Source: Bifidobacterium pullorum DSM 20433 (GTDB lineage Bacteria; Actinomycetota; Actinomycetes; Actinomycetales; Bifidobacteriaceae). From it: DNA of 64,000 bases. The stretch spans positions 124,001 to 188,000 of the forward strand of contig NZ_JDUI01000008.1 in the NCBI RefSeq assembly GCF_000771405.1, read 5' to 3'. The first letter of the stretch is position 1; every line of letters starts with the position of its first letter. The translations under genes and the position numbers were made by a program. Shown in pieces: positions 48,460 through 56,923 of the stretch. A model generated the notes under the pieces. It saw only the letters and a program-made list of their open reading frames with translations. It was not told the DNA's origin and searched no databases.

Positions 48460-49173
48460 CTACCGGCGGGAGCGGCGGATCAGCATACCCGGCTGATAGA
48501 TGACGATCGAGCGTCCATCACGTGCGATCCAGCCACGGTTCGAGAAATCCATCAGCGCCTTGTTCACGGTCTCACGCGAGGACCCGACCAGCTGCGCCAA
48601 CTCCTCCTGCGTCAGATCATGCGGCACCTTGAGTCCGGCCTCCACGGGCTCGCCGAATCGCGAGGCCAGGTCCAGCAGGGTCTTGGCCAGCCGCGCCGGC
48701 ACATCCATGAACACCAGGTCGGTGATCCGCTCGTTGTTGCTGCGCATGCGGTTCGCCAGAACCTGCAGCATGTCCACGGCCACGCGCGGGTACTTGTTCA
48801 ACCAGGCGAACAGCGCGTCATGCTCCAGCCACACCACGCGGGTGCCGGCCGTCATCGCCACCGCGGAGGCGGTCCGCGGGCCGCCCGCGGGATCGAACAC
48901 CGGAATCTCCCCCAGCACTTCACCACGCGCATGAATGCTCAGCAGCTGCACGCGCCCGTCGATCGACTCGCGAATCAGCTTGACCCGGCCCTTCTCCAGC
49001 AATCCCATGCGATGGTCGGTGTCCCCCTGCGTGAAGATGTGCTCGCCCTTGTCATACACCGATTCACGGAGCGTGGGCAGCAGTTCCTCCGCCTGCTCCG
49101 GGGAGACCTGCTTGAACAATGCCGTGTGCAGCAGCGTGTTCTCGTCATGGGGAACCGCATTCGGTGTCGCCAT
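48460..49173 (-). CDS. Crp/Fnr-family transcriptional regulator
   Basis: 237-residue regulator. The cyclic-nucleotide-binding-like beta barrel covers about 15-130 (GEHIFTQGDTDHRMGLLEKG, GEVLGEIPVFDP), followed by a long dimerisation helix (LQVLANRMRSNNERI). The helix-turn-helix at about 180-215 includes LTQEELAQLVGSSRETVNKAL. It resembles actinobacterial Crp/GlxR proteins and lacks the N-terminal Cys cluster of Fnr. ATG at 49173 has GGAGGAG about nine bases upstream. Its upstream region contains a 47-bp tandem repeat. Whether it binds cAMP is not visible from sequence. Confidence 0.92.
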   Translation of the reverse strand: MATPNAVPHDENTLLHTALFKQVSPEQAEELLPTLRESVYDKGEHIFTQGDTDHRMGLLEKGRVKLIRESIDGRVQLLSIHARGEVLGEIPVFDPAGGPRTASAVAMTAGTRVVWLEHDALFAWLNKYPRVAVDMLQVLANRMRSNNERITDLVFMDVPARLAKTLLDLASRFGEPVEAGLKVPHDLTQEELAQLVGSSRETVNKALMDFSNRGWIARDGRSIVIYQPGMLIRRSRR

Positions 49174-49311
49174 TGCCAGTCGCTCCTCCCGCCCGTTACT
49201 GTGCCGGCTCCCGATCAGCCCACGGCATGCCGGCGACGGTTGTCCTCATTCGCATTGCCCAATATTGTATCCCCATCCGCCAACCCTCCCACCCATACAT
49301 GTTGGCCGACT

Positions 49312-49453
49312 GTTGAAAAACCTGCGGAAACGGGGCCGCCCGCGCACACAACCCAACAGTTGAAAAACAACAAACAAACCCGCACACACAACCCCCACCC
49401 CCGACTGTCGAAAAACCTGCGCAAACAAAGCCACCCGCGCACACAACCCAACA
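49312..49453. repeat. 47-bp tandem repeat (three units) upstream of the Crp-family gene
   Basis: Units at 49312-49358 (47), 49359-49406 (48, diverged) and 49407-49453 (47), followed by the start of a fourth. Each begins GTTGAAAAAC or GTCGAAAAAC and carries CGCACACAACCC. They fill the 305-base gap between the lipoate ligase stop and the regulator start. Short frames across them look non-coding. The remaining 49174-49311 shows no recognisable element apart from the regulator's ribosome-binding site. Confidence 0.85.
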
Positions 49454-49478
49454 GTTGAAAAGTGGACGGCAGGATGGG

Positions 49479-50816
49479 TCAGCTGTCGGCGGACAACAGT
49501 TGCCGCAGGGAATCGGCCAGGGTACGAAGCAGCACGTCCCGTCCAACGTTCCGCAACGCAGGCTGCAAGCACAGCGGCGACACCCGCTTGGCCGCCGAAC
49601 GCACGGCCTTGTCATGCATCTTCTCCGGTGACGTGTTCAGCAACCGCGCCATCAGGGCGCCATCCAGGTCGAAGGCCAACGTCGTATGATGGAGCACCGC
49701 GCCCGGCCCGCCGCTGCCCGCCGGCGCGGGGAACCGTCGCTGCGCGGCCCCGCCCGCCTTGCCCCACGGCACAACGGACGCTATGGAATCACCGTCGGCC
49801 GACCCTTGAACCATCCCGCCAACCGGCACGGCGATATCGTTCAATCCTTGGAATCGCGCGTCGACCCCGATTCTTTGCAGAGCGTCGACCAGCCAGCTGT
49901 CGCATAGCCGATAGGCCTCCGCCGCGTCCAACCCGTCCACGAACCACTGCGGCGCGTACAGGGAATACGTGATCGCACCGTGTGGTTGGACCACCATCGT
50001 GCCGCCTCCCGTGCATCGGCGGACCACCGTGAATCCCAGGCGTTCCGCCTCGTCCGTATGCACCTCGTCGGGTATCGACTGGAACCGTCCGACCACCACT
50101 GCCGGCGATGTCCATTCCCAGAAGCGCACGCTGGCCGGTCGCGCCCCCGCCGCCACCTCGCGCGCCCACTGCCGGTCGACCGTCATCTGTTCGATGGGAC
50201 TGCGGGGGCGATCGTGGATGACGACCGGTGCGAGTGCACGCCAGCGGTCACGCCAATCCTCCAGCCAATCGGTATTCGGGCGCGGCGCGGCGCATGACGG
50301 ATCGGATTCGCGGCCATCTGCCGATTCCACCGCCTTACCGGTTTCAGTAGAGGCATCGCCCGATGCGTCGTTCAGCCCCGGCCCCGCAGGTTCCAATCCC
50401 ATCGCCCGAGCCAATGCCCACGCCATGGCCCCGGCATCGGTGCCGACCAGTCGTGCCCCGCCGTGCCGCATGCAAGTCCGTCGCAGCGCGTCGCTCCAGC
50501 CATCGATATCCGCGCATTTCTCATCGCCATATGTTTCGGACTGTGCGGTCCTTCCCCGCGGCAGGCGCGATTTCCCGGCAGACGCCGGCGCATCCCCGTC
50601 CTGTGTGCCGGTCACGCGGGCAGCCGCTCCGCGGGCGCACGCCAGCAACGTACGCTCAAGATCATCCAGCAGCGAGCGCGACCGTACCTCATCGCCGTCG
50701 ATGAAGAAGTCGCCGTCCAACCGGCATTCGCTCACCGCCCCCATCGGGTCGGTTGCCACGGTGACGGCGACGAGTTTCCCGCCGGGTGTCTTGACCACTC
50801 CACGCCGAACGCCCAT
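49479..50816 (-). CDS. lplA: Lipoate-protein ligase, circularly permuted form
   Basis: Activates lipoate with ATP and attaches it to lipoyl domains. The protein has 445 residues in permuted order. The accessory domain that is C-terminal in E. coli LplA comes first (KTPGGKLVAVTV and GDFFIDGDEV at about 9-43). A variable linker of about 100-200 residues follows, then the catalytic domain with VVRRCTGGGTMV near 267, GLNDIAV near 323 and HHTTLAFDLD. This arrangement is known from Streptomyces lipoate ligase. ATG at 50816 has GGGGG upstream. The only lipoyl acceptor visible in the window is GcvH at 56477-56881. The upstream region contains a cluster of GTGGTAC boxes. Confidence 0.88.
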   Translation of the reverse strand: MGVRRGVVKTPGGKLVAVTVATDPMGAVSECRLDGDFFIDGDEVRSRSLLDDLERTLLACARGAAARVTGTQDGDAPASAGKSRLPRGRTAQSETYGDEKCADIDGWSDALRRTCMRHGGARLVGTDAGAMAWALARAMGLEPAGPGLNDASGDASTETGKAVESADGRESDPSCAAPRPNTDWLEDWRDRWRALAPVVIHDRPRSPIEQMTVDRQWAREVAAGARPASVRFWEWTSPAVVVGRFQSIPDEVHTDEAERLGFTVVRRCTGGGTMVVQPHGAITYSLYAPQWFVDGLDAAEAYRLCDSWLVDALQRIGVDARFQGLNDIAVPVGGMVQGSADGDSIASVVPWGKAGGAAQRRFPAPAGSGGPGAVLHHTTLAFDLDGALMARLLNTSPEKMHDKAVRSAAKRVSPLCLQPALRNVGRDVLLRTLADSLRQLLSADS

Positions 50817-50846
50817 GGCACCCCCTGGTAATCCCGCTGCCGCGAT

Positions 50847-51006
50847 GTGGTACGAAACCGACCAAAGGCCCTTTTGTGGATTCCGTACCGTACCACACGG
50901 CAGTCTTCAGCCAGCAAATGGCTTGTTTTCAACGTTCTGTTCCGTACCACACGGGCGTGGTACGGTACGAAATCAGTATAAAACGTTTCACTTGATTGAG
51001 TACCAC
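50847..51006. promoter_or_regulatory. Array of GTGGTAC/GTACCAC boxes upstream of lplA
   Basis: Boxes GTGGTAC at 50847-50853 and 50957-50963, and GTACCAC at 50890-50896, 50944-50950 and 51000-51006. The last three extend to GTACCACAC and are spaced 54 and 56 bases apart. One pair forms a perfect hairpin, CCGTACCAC-N6-GTGGTACGG, at 50942-50965. The array lies 30-190 bases before the lplA start. It may be an operator cluster or a structured repeat element; nothing in the window tells which protein would bind. Confidence 0.5.
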
Positions 51007-51056
51007 ACAGAGGTGGGTACCCGCGGTTGGGAGAAGCTTCGATTCAGTGTTCCGCA

Positions 51057-51243
51057 CCGTCCGCGAGCCAGGTCGGCCATACTCCACGCCGTCCGTATAC
51101 CTGTAGACGCCGTTCCGATTCTGCTCCGTAAACCAAACTGCCGCACTTCAGAACACCCGTAGCTAGGTCGGCCACACTCCGGTCCGTAGACCAGGTTGGA
51201 CACACTCCATACCGTCCGCGAGCCAGGTCGACCATACTCCACG
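51057..51243. repeat. Degenerate repeats of about 28 bp between lplA and leuB
   Basis: A 32-base unit at 51057-51088 recurs at 51212-51243 with one mismatch. Related shorter copies at about 51156-51180 and 51184-51208 share C-AGGT-G--CA-ACTCC, giving a spacing near 28 bases. The sequence looks non-coding. Together with the GTGGTAC array it fills most of a 592-base gene-free gap. Confidence 0.75.
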
Positions 51244-51282
51244 CCGCCCGCGAACCTGGCTGACCTTGCGATCCATACGACA

Positions 51283-51314
51283 ATGCGCCGTGTCCATGGT
51301 GGTACACGGCGCAT
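51283..51314 (-). terminator. Hairpin downstream of leuB
   Basis: Perfect 11-bp arms atgcgccgtgt and acacggcgcat around a 10-base loop, about 95 bases after the leuB stop on the minus strand. A weak T-containing stretch follows. It is the probable leuB terminator. Confidence 0.55.
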
Positions 51315-51408
51315 GGCCCTCATGTGCGACGGAGGCTGCCATCATGCATGACTTGCCGATAGCGCGTCTCCACACGTTTGTCTGCTACGGGTTGGCGACT
51401 CCGCGGCG

Positions 51409-52449
51409 TTACAGACGCGCGAGGATGTCACGGCCGATTTCGTCGGTGTTGCGCGGCGTGGAGCCGAGCTCGGCGATGTCGGCTTCGACCGCCGCGTCAA
51501 TGCGGGCCGCATCCTCGTCGAATCCGAGATGACGCAGCAGCATGGCGGCGGACAGGATCGCGGCCGTCGGGTTGGCGAGCCCCTTGCCGGCGATGTCCGG
51601 CGCGGAACCGTGGATCGGCTCGAACATGGACGGGAACTCGTTGCAGGCGTTGATGCAGCCGGACGCCGAATAGCCGACGCCGCCGACCACCGCACCGGCC
51701 TCGTCGGTCAGGATGTCGCCGAAGAGGTTGTCGGTCAGGATCACGTCGAAGCGCGAGGGGTCGGAGACCATGTAGATGGTGGCCGCGTCGATGTGGCAGT
51801 AGTCGTGCGTGACCTCGGGGTATTCCTGTCCCACGCGGTCCACGATGCGCTGCCACATGTCGCCCGCGTTGACGAGCACGTTCTTCTTGTGCACGAGGGT
51901 CACATGCTTGCGGCGCTTCATGGCCAGGTCGAAGGCGTAACGCACCACGCGCTCCACGCCGTAGGCCGTGTTGATCGAGACCTCGGTGGCCACTTCGGCC
52001 GGGGTGTCGCGGCGGACCGCGCCGCCCGCGCCGCAGTACAGGCCTTCGGTGCCCTCGCGCACGACCACGAAGTCGATCTCGCCCGGGTTGGCGAGCGGCG
52101 AGGTGACGCCCTTGTACAGCTTGGAGGGGCGCAGGTTCACGTACTGGTCGAGTTCGAAGCGCAGGCGCAGCAGCAGGCCGCGCTCCAGGATGCCCGCCTT
52201 GATGCGCGGGTCGCCGACCGCGCCGAGCAGGATCGCGTCGGTAGTCTTGATGCGCTCGAGCTCCTCGTCCGGCAGGATCGCCCCGTCACGCAGGTAGCGT
52301 TCGGCGCCGAGGTCGAAGTCCTCGTATTCGAAATCCGCCGCGCCTCGCACTGCCTGTTCCAGCGCCTTCTGGGCCCACGGGGTGACTTCCTTGCCGATGC
52401 CGTCGCCGGGGATGACGGCGATCCGATACTTCTTCGTTGTTTCGCTCAT
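51409..52449 (-). CDS. leuB: 3-isopropylmalate dehydrogenase
   Basis: NAD-dependent oxidative decarboxylase of leucine biosynthesis, 346 residues. Motifs include [51 protein letters not shown] and the NAD-site [18 protein letters not shown]. The alternative start at 52461 is a GTG four codons upstream. The ATG at 52449 ([10 protein letters not shown]) has no Shine-Dalgarno, and TAGTGT lies eight bases before it. The sequence [19 protein letters not shown] supports isopropylmalate rather than isocitrate or tartrate dehydrogenase. It stands alone, with no other leu gene in the window. Confidence 0.93.
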   Translation of the reverse strand: MSETTKKYRIAVIPGDGIGKEVTPWAQKALEQAVRGAADFEYEDFDLGAERYLRDGAILPDEELERIKTTDAILLGAVGDPRIKAGILERGLLLRLRFELDQYVNLRPSKLYKGVTSPLANPGEIDFVVVREGTEGLYCGAGGAVRRDTPAEVATEVSINTAYGVERVVRYAFDLAMKRRKHVTLVHKKNVLVNAGDMWQRIVDRVGQEYPEVTHDYCHIDAATIYMVSDPSRFDVILTDNLFGDILTDEAGAVVGGVGYSASGCINACNEFPSMFEPIHGSAPDIAGKGLANPTAAILSAAMLLRHLGFDEDAARIDAAVEADIAELGSTPRNTDEIGRDILARL

Positions 52450-52563
52450 AGTGTGCGACACTACCCCGGTCGAGGGGACACAGTTCCGTATGGTTCAGCA
52501 AGTGGACAGGGGCGCATTGCGCGGAAACGGACATCGCGACACGGCGGGATATGCGTCCGCGCG

Positions 52564-55047
52564 CTAGGCCACGCCCATGGTGCGCAGGCACCACGCGTTC
52601 TCGAAGGAGAGCTCCTCCCATTGCCGGTACCGGCCGGTGGTGCCGCCATGCCCCGCCTCGACCTCGATCTTGGCGATGACGTCCACGCCCGCCGCCTGCA
52701 GCCGCGCCATCCATTTGAGTGGTTCGACGACGAGCACGCGCGTATCGTTCATCGACGTGGTGATCAGGATCTTCGGGAAATGCGCCACCCGCGGATCGTC
52801 CGGCGATTCCGGCGCGTTCTCGTACGGCGTGTACGCCTTCATCGCCCGGTAGACCTCGGGGTCGTGCAACGGGTCGCCCCACTCGTCCCATTCGGTCACG
52901 GTCAGCGGCAGCGAGGGGTCCAGGATCGAGGTCAGTGCGTCCACGAACGGCACGTCCGCCTCGATGCCGGCGAACCGTTCGGGCGCCAGATTCGCCACGG
53001 CGCCCATGAGCAGACCGCCCGCCGACCCGCCGACGGCCACGGTGCGCCGCGCATCGGCGAGACCGGCGTCCTGCAACGCCGCCGCCGCGTCGACGAAATC
53101 CTCGAAGGTATGCCGTTTGGCCAGACGGCGTCCCTGCTCGTACCAGGCGCGTCCCATCTCGCCGCCGCCGCGGATGTGCGGCACCGCGTACAGCACGCCG
53201 CGGTCGAGCATGCTGAGACGGGAGACCGAGAATCCCGGATCGGAGCTGATCTCGTACGCGCCGTAGCCGGTGACGAACATCGGGAGGCGATCGAGCGCCA
53301 CGCCGCGCCGCCAGACCAGGGAGACGGGGATGCGTTCGCCGTCGCGTGCGGTCACCCAGACGCGACGTTCCATATAATCACGCGGATCGAAGTCGCCCAG
53401 CACGCGCGCCCGCTTGAGCAGCAGGTCCTCGCCGGTGGCCGGGTCGATCTCGTGCAGTTCGCCCGGCCTCGTGTAGCTGGAGAAGGTGTACCGCATGCGC
53501 GGCGCGTCATAGGTGGGGTTGCCGCCGGCCACGATGGTGTACAGCCGACGCGTGACGCCCGGAAGCGCGTCACCGGACTTCGTGAAACACCCTGTGGAAC
53601 ATAGATCAGAGTCCGTGGAATCGACCGCGGGAACAGGGACCGAGGAATCGACCGCGGGAACGGAGGCCGTGGAACCGGCCGCCGCGTCCCAATCGCCTTC
53701 GAGGGCGGGCGGCAGCAGTTCACGGAACCGCCACGGACGCCCTGCTAGGAAATCCTCGGCGGCATCCCGCTTGGTCATCACAGCCAGGTGGGGCAACCCG
53801 TCAGCCCGGTAGCTGAGTGCCACATAGTGCCGGTGCAGGGCGATGCCCTCGATGCCTAGCCCGCACGAGCCCTGCAGGATCGCCGGGTTGCAGGGATTGC
53901 GATACGCCGTGCCGATCGGCAGGGTCGACGCGCCGGCTTCGACGCGGTCGCCCCGCTCGCACCCGTAGGGCGAGCCCTGCGCGACGCGCACGCCCTCGCC
54001 CAGCCGGTACGGCGGCTCGTGGGTTCGCATATCGATGACGTCGATCTCGAAATTCGGATTGAACGCATTGTGGTAGACGACGGCCAGCGGAATATCGCCG
54101 CCGTCCGGCGCCGCCCCCTCGAATCGCGCGAAGCTGACGTCGTATTCGATATCGGGTTCGCGCGGAATGATCGCACGGAACTCGCCCTCCGGGGTATCGA
54201 TCGGCAGCATGAGCACCTCGGTGGTGGTCTTCGACCCGGTGCCGATGACGACATTACGCTCGTCGAAGCTCAGGCCGACGCCCAGCCAGAACCGTTCATC
54301 GTCCTCGCGGAACACCTCCACGTCATCGGCCACCGGCGTACCGACCCGATGCCGGCGCACCGCGCAGGGTCGCCACGCCTCGTCCAGCACCGCGTAGAAC
54401 ACCCAACGCGCGTCCGGCGTGATGCAAGCGCCCGCGATGCCCTCCAACACGTCGGGCAGCTCCTCGCCGGTTTCCAGATCACGGATGCGGAAGTCATAGC
54501 GTTCATCGCCGTGGGTGTCGACGCCGTAGAGCATCCACCGCCCGTCGCGGCTCAGGTCCATGCCGCCGACTTGGAAGAAATCATGCCCTTCGGCCTCGCG
54601 GTTGGTGTCGAACACCACCTGCTCCCCCGGCATCGATCCGGGCTCGCCCATCGGGTCGACGTCGGGCGGGGTCCAGTCGTCCTCCCCGCGGATCGGCAGA
54701 CGGCACTGCACCGCGTACTGCGCGCCCTCGCGCGTGCGGGTGAAGTACCAGTAGCCGTCCATGCGGGTGGGCACGGACATGTCGGTCTGCTGGATGCGGG
54801 ACTTGAGTTCGTTCAGGAGCGTGTCGCGCAGCGGCGCGAGCGCGGCGGTGCGGCGCTCGCAGTAGGCATTCTGCGCGGCCACGTAGTCGCGGACTTCGGG
54901 ATCGTCCTTGTCGCGCAGCCATTCATAGGGGTCGGTGAACGTGTCACCGTGGAACGTGCGTTCGTACGGCACCCGCTTGGCCGCGGGCGGCGTCATGCGT
55001 TCCGCGCCGTCCTCGGCCGGAATCGCGCCCATCTTCTCTTCGGTCAT
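52564..55047 (-). CDS. S9A-family oligopeptidase (oligopeptidase B-like)
   Basis: Cytosolic serine peptidase cleaving short peptides, 827 residues. An N-terminal beta-propeller (starting VPYERTFHGDTFTDPYEWL) is followed by an alpha/beta-hydrolase domain with the nucleophile motif GGSAGG near 675, the Asp region SMNDTRVLVVEPLKW and the His in EAGHGGTTGRYRQW. A low-complexity insertion of about 35 residues with repeated VPAVDS sits near the middle. ATG at 55047 has no Shine-Dalgarno. A perfect TATAAT seven bases before it implies a leaderless transcript. Cleavage preference (basic residues, as in protease II) is presumed from the family. Confidence 0.9.
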   Translation of the reverse strand: MTEEKMGAIPAEDGAERMTPPAAKRVPYERTFHGDTFTDPYEWLRDKDDPEVRDYVAAQNAYCERRTAALAPLRDTLLNELKSRIQQTDMSVPTRMDGYWYFTRTREGAQYAVQCRLPIRGEDDWTPPDVDPMGEPGSMPGEQVVFDTNREAEGHDFFQVGGMDLSRDGRWMLYGVDTHGDERYDFRIRDLETGEELPDVLEGIAGACITPDARWVFYAVLDEAWRPCAVRRHRVGTPVADDVEVFREDDERFWLGVGLSFDERNVVIGTGSKTTTEVLMLPIDTPEGEFRAIIPREPDIEYDVSFARFEGAAPDGGDIPLAVVYHNAFNPNFEIDVIDMRTHEPPYRLGEGVRVAQGSPYGCERGDRVEAGASTLPIGTAYRNPCNPAILQGSCGLGIEGIALHRHYVALSYRADGLPHLAVMTKRDAAEDFLAGRPWRFRELLPPALEGDWDAAAGSTASVPAVDSSVPVPAVDSTDSDLCSTGCFTKSGDALPGVTRRLYTIVAGGNPTYDAPRMRYTFSSYTRPGELHEIDPATGEDLLLKRARVLGDFDPRDYMERRVWVTARDGERIPVSLVWRRGVALDRLPMFVTGYGAYEISSDPGFSVSRLSMLDRGVLYAVPHIRGGGEMGRAWYEQGRRLAKRHTFEDFVDAAAALQDAGLADARRTVAVGGSAGGLLMGAVANLAPERFAGIEADVPFVDALTSILDPSLPLTVTEWDEWGDPLHDPEVYRAMKAYTPYENAPESPDDPRVAHFPKILITTSMNDTRVLVVEPLKWMARLQAAGVDVIAKIEVEAGHGGTTGRYRQWEELSFENAWCLRTMGVA

Positions 55048-55054
55048 GCAGGCG

Positions 55055-55060
55055 ATTATA
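55055..55060 (-). promoter_or_regulatory. -10 box for a leaderless oligopeptidase mRNA
   Basis: TATAAT on the minus strand (55060-55055) ends seven bases before the ATG at 55047. There is no ribosome-binding site between them, and the gap to the upstream gene is only 29 bases. Confidence 0.55.
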
Positions 55061-55076
55061 TGCGTTCCCGCGTCCG

Positions 55077-56297
55077 TCAGGCGAACCGCTCGAGGTACGG
55101 GAGCATGGTTTTCATCAGGTTCGCGCCGGTGGTGCCGGTGAACACGGGCACGTCGGTGACGGGCATCGGCTGGGTGGCGGAGATGCCGGCGACCGATCCG
55201 AGCGGCGAGGCCTCGCGCGGAGAAAGCTGGCGGATGCCGATGGCGATGACGCGGCCGGGATACCGGCGTGCGATGGTGGCGTAGGTGGTCGGGTCCTTCT
55301 GTCCGTCGTCGCCGATGAGGATGAACTTCATATCAGGGAAGTCGCCCATGAGCTGTTCGGCGAATTCCAGCTTGTGCTGGACGCCGGTGGGCACGAAGGT
55401 CTTGGGACGCGGGTCCAGGTCGCGCAGCAGCAGCGGTCCGGCGGGGTAGCCGTGATCGTTGATGAAATGGCGGATCGAGCTTTCCACGTTCCACGGCGAG
55501 GTGGACAGGTAGAAGAACGGCGCGTCCGGGAAGAGCGCGGCGAGCTTGGTGAACAGCACGCTCATGCCGGGCACGGGCGCGCGCTTCTTCGGGTTGGCGA
55601 ACAACACGTTGTATGCGGCTTTCCACAACGTGGGCACCTGGGTGATCATGATGGTGTCGTCCACATCCGAGATGATGCCGACCTTCGAACCGCCGGGAAT
55701 GGTGAACAGCCGGGACGCCACCGGTTTGCGACGGTCCACCTCGCAGGTGACCTGATGGATGCCCGGGCTCAGGCGGTGTTCGGCCACCAGGTCCAGATAC
55801 CCCGCCGAATCCGATATCGCGTAATCGGCATCCCGCCGGCGCTTGCGATCCGGACGGTCGTAGGTTTCCGACGACCCGACCTGCACGGTTTCCAGCGGCG
55901 TGCCGTCGATGCGGACCCGGACCCGGCATCGCGGCGCGGGGATGGCCAGCATCCCCCAGATGCCCCGGACGCGCGCGCCCGGACTGCGGTGTTCCGGCGC
56001 GTACACGGTTCTGCAGATCAGGCGCGAATACGATTCGGTGCCGTAGCCCACGTACGGTTCGACCTGCTCGTACCAGCCCAGTTGTTTCACCACCGGGGTC
56101 GAGATGGTCATCCACAGGTTCACCGCGGCGGAGACCGTGCGACGGAACAGCCGGGTCAGCGGGGGTTTGGCCTCGAACCGTTCGTGCCGTGACGCCGCGT
56201 CGAACGTCGTGACGGCGCGCCGTGCCGGAATGGGCACGGTAGGCATGTCGTCCCCCACCGGTTGCGCTTGTGCTGCCGTTCGCCGTCGATCACTCAT
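55077..56297 (-). CDS. App1-like phosphatidate phosphatase (DUF2183) protein
   Basis: 406-residue protein with the conserved C-terminal phosphatase-like domain of the App1 family. It has GIISDVDDTIMITQVPT (HAD-type DxDxT near 211), FFYLSTSPWNVESSIRHFI, LEFAEQLMGDFPDMKFILIGDDGQKDP and RVIAIGIRQL. The N-terminal 200 residues contain a beta-rich region (RCRVRVRIDGTPLETVQV). In yeast App1 dephosphorylates phosphatidate; the role in bacteria is not established. ATG at 56297 (MSDRRRTAAQ) is chosen because TATAGT ends six bases upstream; the frame to 56387 lacks support. The product probably acts on phospholipid or a similar phosphate ester. Confidence 0.82.
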   Translation of the reverse strand: MSDRRRTAAQAQPVGDDMPTVPIPARRAVTTFDAASRHERFEAKPPLTRLFRRTVSAAVNLWMTISTPVVKQLGWYEQVEPYVGYGTESYSRLICRTVYAPEHRSPGARVRGIWGMLAIPAPRCRVRVRIDGTPLETVQVGSSETYDRPDRKRRRDADYAISDSAGYLDLVAEHRLSPGIHQVTCEVDRRKPVASRLFTIPGGSKVGIISDVDDTIMITQVPTLWKAAYNVLFANPKKRAPVPGMSVLFTKLAALFPDAPFFYLSTSPWNVESSIRHFINDHGYPAGPLLLRDLDPRPKTFVPTGVQHKLEFAEQLMGDFPDMKFILIGDDGQKDPTTYATIARRYPGRVIAIGIRQLSPREASPLGSVAGISATQPMPVTDVPVFTGTTGANLMKTMLPYLERFA

Positions 56298-56303
56298 ATA
56301 TTC

Positions 56304-56309
56304 ACTATA
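56304..56309 (-). promoter_or_regulatory. -10 box for leaderless App1-like gene
   Basis: TATAGT (56309-56304, minus strand) ends six bases before the ATG at 56297. No Shine-Dalgarno is present. Confidence 0.5.
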
Positions 56310-56476
56310 CCCGCACAATACGGCAACGCGGTGCCTCACCCGGGAGACGACGTCGGCATGGCCGTGCGCACGTCGTCGCGTGCGCAACGCGATACCACCC
56401 GGCAGGGGAACGCCCGCAAGCCGGACGCGCCGACGCGGAACGCCCGGCGGGCGCCGCGGTTCCGGAGCCCGGACGG

Positions 56477-56881
56477 TCAGCGGATTATCTTGGCGTATTC
56501 CTCGGAGGTCAGCAGACCGGGCTCGTCGTCATCGAGCTCGATCTTGAGGATCCAGCCCTCGCCGTACGGGTCGTTGGTGATGACCGACGGATCCTCGCTG
56601 GCCTCACGGTTGACATACCGCACCGTACCGGCGACCGGGCAGACCAGCGGCTGCACCGCCTTCTGGGATTCCAGCTCCACGATCTCGTCGCCGGCCTCCA
56701 CACGGGTGCCCGGTTCAGGCAGGTCCACGAACACCAGCTCGCCCAGTTGGCTCACCGCATATTCGGTCAGGCCGACCATCGCGGGATCGACGGAGGCGTC
56801 GACCCACACATGCTCCTCGGAATATTCGAGGTGCTCGGGCACGTCAAGATTCATCGGTTGGGGGTCATGCGTTTCGTTCAT
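56477..56881 (-). CDS. gcvH: Glycine cleavage H-like lipoyl protein
   Basis: Small lipoyl-carrier protein of 134 residues. The lipoyl-lysine is Lys74 in VELESQKAVQ, matching the ES-x-K-A pattern of GcvH. LGELVFVDLPEPGTRVEAGDE and the C-terminal YGEGWILKIEL are family features. No gcvT or gcvP gene lies nearby, so it may serve as lipoyl donor or redox carrier outside a complete glycine cleavage system. The permuted lipoate ligase about 6 kb away is the obvious modifying enzyme. It is 42 bases downstream of the L,D-transpeptidase gene in the same direction. Confidence 0.92.
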   Translation of the reverse strand: MNETHDPQPMNLDVPEHLEYSEEHVWVDASVDPAMVGLTEYAVSQLGELVFVDLPEPGTRVEAGDEIVELESQKAVQPLVCPVAGTVRYVNREASEDPSVITNDPYGEGWILKIELDDDEPGLLTSEEYAKIIR

Positions 56882-56923
56882 GCGTCAAGCGTACAACGCG
56901 TGGCCCGCGCCACGCGCCGTGGA

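Noticed and set aside
49312..49453. CRISPR array
   Set aside because: Units are contiguous with no unique spacers, and no cas genes are nearby.
49196..49615. Cys/Gly/Val-rich open frames over the 47-bp repeats
   Set aside because: They overlap the lipoate ligase 3' end and reflect repeat translation only.
50688..51375. Small open frames in the lplA-leuB gap
   Set aside because: They mutually overlap, consist of translated repeats and lack start signals.
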